Shown here: positions 38,201 through 45,233 of the stretch, piece by piece
How the letters are laid out: every line of letters begins with the position of its first letter
Position numbering within the stretch: the first letter of the stretch is position 1
Assembly: GCF_030035675.1 (NCBI RefSeq)
Contig: NC_084487.1
Location: 67,060,986 to 67,124,985, forward strand
Origin: Rhineura floridana
Taxonomy: Eukaryota; Chordata; Lepidosauria; Squamata; Rhineuridae
Reading direction: 5' to 3'
Length of the DNA stretch: 64,000 bases
Made by a program: the position numbers and the translations under genes
Notes under the pieces: model-generated
What the model was told of the DNA's origin: nothing
The model's database searches: none
The model's input: the letters and a program-made list of their open reading frames with translations, nothing else

Positions 38201-41200
38201 TGTAAGAAGCAAGAGTTCCTCCTGTGCAGTCAGAATACTGTTGGACAAAGAATGTTAGACACTAGCGACATTTCCATGGGACAAATCTCTAAATAGCAAA
38301 TTAAGACATCTTAATTTAGAGGAGTGATTGAGAGACAATAATTACCAGAAGCGCAGGAGCAAAAGTTTAGAGGTTGTGACAGTATTTTTGAAATACTACA
38401 TCTAAGAGTGTTTCTTTAACAAAGTTGTTATTTTTTAAAGAAAGAGAAAAACATACGCAGATGTTGATTGGGATGGCTTTATTGATGTAGACCCACAATC
38501 TCCAGAGCTGTGGGGTAACTTGGGTGAAGATGGAAGAGATGAATCTGTGACTTCTTCTATATCAGAATGCGAGGAAGGAGGCTTTGTGGACTTCTTCTTC
38601 CCAAAGGCCTGTTTGAATGAACTTCTTAGCTAGGAGAAAAGAAGGAGAATGAATTTATATGGATTATCTTTGATTATTTGGTTCAGTGTATGTTTTGCTG
38701 AAAAGTTAGTTTGCAGATGCCAATCTAGCCACTGCCTGAGGTAGGTGTATAGATAAAGCAGGGTATTAACATGTGCAACACAGTATCTTTAAGAATATAA
38801 TAGAGTGCTTTTTTAAATCAACTGAGCACAGCACAAACACTGAACGCTATGGAAAAGTTACAGGATCAAGTGGTACAGCTAAACAGATGCTCATTTAAAA
38901 CCCTATACCCCCTGTGAAAATCTCATTCCTCTGGCATTCCCCTTAAGGTGAGCGGTCTTAAATAGTCACATTGTTTAAAAATTATTAGTTTTCAAAATAC
39001 ATTCCAATCAATATAATTTTGTGCATTACTTATGTACAATTGTTTGGTTTTTCTTCTTTCCTTGCAAAGTTTAACCCTATTATTGCTACAATAGCATGGA
39101 TCAGAAATAAGCATATTTTAAGCTGTGATATGATGCTTGCCTTTTTGCTGACAAGAAGCTGAAAGGGTTGGGAAAGAGGAGGCATTTGCTGAAGTTCTGT
39201 TTTAAAGAAGCAAGTTCATATGCATAAGCACTGCTTTTTTGCTCTAGAAGCTCTTATCCATTATTGAAAGGGACAGAATAGCCAAAGAGCCATTTATTTC
39301 AAGAATTGAGATGGCAAAAGTTATGGTTGCAATGAGCACTATGCAGTTATTTTTGAGCTGTCAAAAGCTTCTTATGAACACACAATACAAAGGAAAAAGT
39401 GTGTTCCCCCCTCCCCCAAATAGCTGCTTTGATTACCCAAATGTTTCTTCTACTAAACACTTGAGCACTTAAACACTTCTATGAATATCAGTTCAACAGC
39501 TGGGAGTGTAAGTACTAATTGGATTACCATAATTTATATTCATTCTATTTTATGATTTCTAATAAGAAAGAAATGGATTTTGGCGACACTCCCCCTTTCT
39601 AGATTTCAAAGTTGGAAGTAAAATGAATAGAGGGAAAAATTAATGAGACATAAAGAATAATTTATTTTAGAAGGGTACAAAAGCCTACTGCCAAAATGAA
39701 TAGCAATCATGCCAAGATAGAGTTCTTTGAGATGCATGCCAAATTTTCCAGGGATTTATATTCACCTCACTTCCTCTAGAGTTCACCTTGCAGAAACATG
39801 AAAGAGTGTGCAATTACAAATTAAGGGAATGAAGTTGGAATCAGTATTTTTTAAAAAAAATATTACCTGTGTAATAAACATATTTTAAACAACAAAAGTA
39901 AATTCTTCCATTATTTCATGAAAATCTGAAGCCCTTGAGACAGTTGTATGCTTTTCTAAATTCGAAGACTTTGTATTTATCTATCTTTAAAAAAATTCCA
40001 TCAGTTTTCTTTCATGGTCTAACTAAAGTATTCCAGACAGTTAGCCTATTTTACAGAATGAACTAGAATATGTTCACATGCTTTTGCAGTTATCTGACTA
40101 TAGTGGGTTTGCCAATATTACTCTAGATGCAAACAGATTCATATCAATCTAGCCACAGCAGTACCAACAGTTCAATATACAGAAAGGCACTATAAGACTT
40201 ATTTATATGGACCATTGTGTTGTTTTTGAAGCAGGAAACCATAGAAAAAGCTAGTCAATCAGCAGAACACTTACCCAATTTTTCTTTTTCTTTTTCTTGG
40301 AGTCAGCATCATTACCACTGCCCATGCTTGAATGGCTGGTGCCACTGTTGATGCTGGAAACACTTTCTGAAGAATGTTGCCGCCTTATTCGCAAATCTAC
40401 AATACAAGAAGAAGAAAAACTGGAACTACCTTTCTTTCCAAGGAACCCCTTTTCTAGAGTTTCAGAGTTTTGTACAATTCCAAATTCCACTAAAATGGGG
40501 TCCATGTCTCTGGTGGAAGCTGGATGGGATCCCAAGAGAAAGCTGAAGAAACTGTTTCTTGTGGAAGTGACTGCTGAAAATCTATTTTGTGTGGGACACT
40601 CATACTTAGTGTGGAAAGCCATCTAGGTGGTCTCTGCCACCTCCCTAATCAGTGTCTGTCACATGGAGTGGAAGATATCAGAATGGAAAGAAGCAAGCCC
40701 CCTGGACATCTGGACAGTGGAAATCACTATCCGAACAACACAGGGGATTGCCAAAATCAGAAAAAGTCCTAAGAAATATTGATGTGAAAACACTCTTATA
40801 CTTATTGTTCAATTTGTAGTTGTGAATGTTTATGGAAAAGATACCGCAGTGTAGCCACAGTAGGCATAACAATGGTATATTATGTCTCTCGACTATTCTT
40901 AGATGCAATAGCTTAGATCCTAACTTTCTTCATATTCATGAAATAGAGTTTCCAACCTCCAACTTCTCTCTGCAGTCCCCTATGCCCTCAAAAATGTGCT
41001 TATGCGGGACCCTGAGGAATGGTGTGTGATACAATATGGTAGGCTGCAGATGAAGGGGGCAGAAACTATCCTGTACCTTACTAAACTGGAGGAGCAAGTC
41101 AATCCAAGCCAGTATGCATGATCCAACCTATCACTGATTGCAAGTTAAGTGTGTTATGTGCATGCTTTACTGTCTTCCTGAAACCAATGTGATTAAGAAC

Positions 41201-44200
41201 TGATTTATTTTGGCTGGAACATTTTTCCATTGCTATGAACAAGGTACACATGGAGAAGGGCACTAACTATGGAATATTCTTCCTGATGAGGTACGCCTGG
41301 CGCCAACATTACTATCTTTTCGGCGCCAGGTAAAAACCTTCCTCTTCTCCCAGGCATTTTAGTTTTAGTTTTTTAGCTTTTTAGCATTTTAGTATTTTAG
41401 CATTTCAGCTTTTAATATTTAATATGCATTTGTATGTGTATACATATGCTTTAACTTTTGATATCATTAATGTATGTTTAAATTGCTTGATATGTGGTTC
41501 TAATTGTATATCAGATGTTTTACTTGTTGTGAACCACCCAGGGAACTTCGGCTATGGGGCGGTATATAAATTGAATTAATAAATTGAATTAATAAATATA
41601 AATAAAAGAGTTATCAAGCTTTAGCCAGTGGCTAATTTCTCAAGAGAAGTCAGATAATACTGTGGCATGTAAGTGACACATGGAAATTTTCCAACTGTAG
41701 AAACTAGTGCTGTGCTGAAAAATTCTGCATTTTCCCAACCATTTCCCATCAATAAATAAGAGAAATCTCATAAGAAAATTACCAAAGGGGTGAGAACATT
41801 TCAGTGAAATTTTCAGCAGTAAGGTATAGGAATTTTTAGCTTACCTTAGTTTCAAGGTGGCCAAGGGGCTGCTCTGAGTGTCCTTTATTTCATTATACAA
41901 ATAGTCTCTCCAGTGGTCCACACTCTGCAGCCTTCCTGGGTGCCTGGGTTTCCTGAAAAGCCCTTGACATCCTCAGTTGGGCTTTCCTGTAAGTATTGGA
42001 AGGTGGGGAGGCTGCCGACTATGCAAATGATAGCTGTTCATTTTTTTTAAAGTGCAGTATTTTAACTTTAAAGAAATTCGTGCACCAGTCTCAAGTGCTT
42101 GGTAGCCAGCCTCCCAGGCTACCATGCTTCAGTTACAGCTTAGTGGGAGACATTACTGCCCTGTCCCCTGAGGTCTTTTCAGATTAGGTACAAGCAACCA
42201 GAAAGACTTCAGAGTGCTGGATAAATATTTAAGAAAAAAAACCCACACACCATCCATGGCCATCTCACAGCAATGAAGTAAACTTAACCTTGCACCTACC
42301 AAAGCTGAAAATCTAAAGTGCCCTGGGAATGAGGCAGAAAGCTTGTTTTGCAGGGGAAGAAAGTTTTTGAGAAAATGGAGGACAGGTTTTGGCACAGCAC
42401 TAGTGGGAGCACCACAAATACAACTAACATTCAATTGAGAGTTCATCCAAACTTGGGACAGAGGCTATTCTTCCAAACAACAGAGAGCCAGTAGGTTAGC
42501 AGTCCTCTGGAAAACAAATTAGTTCCCACTGCAACAGTGAAAAACAACAACAACCCATACCTTTATGAGTGTGGTCAGGGCCATTCAAAGCTCCTTGAAT
42601 AGCAGCCTGTGCTGCTGAGTTCTGGGCTTTCAGCATTTCAATGGTTTCCCGTAGTTCTATGAGCTCCGATTCCTTTGGGAACAGTAGGAAAAGTCTCAAA
42701 ATGTATCAGAGTAACTCTGTTTTTCCCACAGGGGTAAAAATGTATGTTGTGTTGTAATGTGGTTAAAAATGAAGTAAAAATTAGGTTTCATATACTCTTC
42801 TCATCTCAGCTAATCCAGTATGTCAAACTCTTCAGGTTAGAAGCTATTAATTTCTACAGAGTACTGCATAATAAGAATGTTAAAGAAAAAATACAAACAT
42901 TTATTGAAATGTATTCTATTTCATGTAAAGTAAAACAAAGAAACCCATCTTTTCACTTGATGAGGGATTGTTTTAATAATTATAATGCACATCTTTAATT
43001 TAAACTGCATTTACTGTGGCTGCTTTGAGTTCTCATTTTATATAATGAGGATTAAAGTTGCTGAAGGAATGTAACCTTAGCAGCAATAAGCAACAAACAG
43101 GAGAAAACCTTGTGCTCAAATGTCTGGGAAAGCTTATTGAGGTCGGTGCCACTATTATAATCTCTTTGAGAAAGGAAGCCTGAAGCTTTATAAAAGATGA
43201 AAATATCAAACTGGAAGAAATTCCTTTTCAGACAATTTTTATTCAAAGAGAAACCTAAAGGAAACCATTGGATTTTTTAAATAGTGGGTCACTTGTGTAT
43301 CCCTTAACTGGGAACAGGCAGAAGGTAGGGTGAGATTAGATCCCTGATCTGTAGTAACTCAGATATAGATCTGTACTTGTATTTGTGGGTTATCCCAGTG
43401 TATGACTCATAGGAAATAATTGTTGTTGACCCCTTGAGCCACTGTTTTGCATCTGGCTCCTCTGCCAGCCATTTTTTTTCCAGCTGAGTCCAGTTGATGA
43501 ACCTCAAGGATCTACTTAAAAAAAAAAGATCCTACCAACCTGAAATCTGCCAGAGTCTATCCCTACAGGCTTAGTGAAAATGAGCAGTCACAAAAGAACA
43601 GAAGATAATGAACTCAATTCTCACATATTTATTATTTACAAGTGTAATTGAAAATAAGGGTGTGAAAGGAAAAATGGTTTTCTCTTTGCATTTGTTTTCA
43701 TTTTTAAAGTTTTATTTATTTTATTTTCAATTTATTTATTCACAGTTTTTATAACCTGCCCTTCACCAAATGGTTACAGGACAAAATACACACATTGTTA
43801 AAACAAAAAACTACGAACAATTCTAAAATATCATACATATAAAAATTCTACTAATCATGAAACCATCAATTCGAACTGCATTCATTCATTCATTTTTCCA
43901 TGATTTTCAATGGAAAATCCTACTAATTTTTTTCCAGCAGCCTACAGCTTTGATGTTTTCTGTCCAAATATCATGAACTTTGCAGGTGTTCTACTACCCT
44001 TCCCACCATGCATCAGATCTGTCACATTTCAGACTCAAAGGACAATGGGTCCAATTTCATATACAACTGAAAAAGGTGTACATCCTATCATGTTCCCATT
44101 ACCTTCAATGGGAGAATCTAAGCATCAGACTTGCCAAAATTCAGATAAAGGCTCCCCATTTTATAGGGAATTTTAAAGGTACAGACACAAGCTCCTTGCA

Positions 44201-45195
44201 TGCATTGTTCATGTGAAGGCAACATCACATGAGTACTGAGTAGTGGAGTTGTACTTCTGGCCCAGCCTCCAGCACTGGATGTGCTAATTGGCTGTACTGC
44301 TGGATGACAACACATTAGTGTGGTCATCTTCAGAGAAAAAGTCTGCATACTTGAGCATAGGCTTCCATGCAATCAGGATACTCAACTGCACAGGTGTCTT
44401 AGTCACATGGAAGCCTACATGGAAGCAACTGCTCACACATAGGTGTTTTGTTTGCAGATGACCATGCTAACATGCAGACTTCTAGAAGCAGAGCCAGTTG
44501 GTGTCCCAATCACTTGGAAACCTGCAGATGAACAGCTGCTCATGCATAAGGTGTGTGTTTTAACAGACAGCTACTGGATTAGAAACACATAGATTTCTAA
44601 AGTCAGGGCCAGCCAGCCAGCGTGGCCCATCTCCCTAGTAGTTCTTCATGAAAGCAATGTGAGATGCTATCTAAAGTAAAAAAAAAGCTTCCTTTTGCAA
44701 ATTTCAGTGTTCTCACTCTTCTCCTTTACCTATGACTTCTTGGGAAACAGTACATACAGTACATCAGTTATTTCATTTTGGCATGCATCTTCAATACAAA
44801 ACAATGCCTGAAAAAAGCAGTTAAAAATAACAAACTAAAGGATGTTTTCATTTGTTCAAACTCACATTCAGATTTACTATAAAAACTAATGAACAAATAT
44901 TTTCATTTTTTCACTCATTTTTAAAATAAATATACGCTTTTTGAAAATTCACAAAAAAGGTACCCCCCCCTGATAATGACAAAAGTTAAAGCAAATTAAA
45001 AAGGCTGTGGCAACATTACAAGCCAGGAAACAACTTTTGGAAGACTGGTTTTCCCAGTGTCAAAAATCAGCTGATTGTCCGTATTAGGAAAGCTGTTTGC
45101 ACTTTTTTGCCTGTGCAGTTTGATTTCAAACAATGTGGGCAAAAACAGGGCCTTAAGACATCATTGTGATGCCAGCCGACTGACAAATGGAAAGG

Positions 45196-45233
<38 letters not shown>

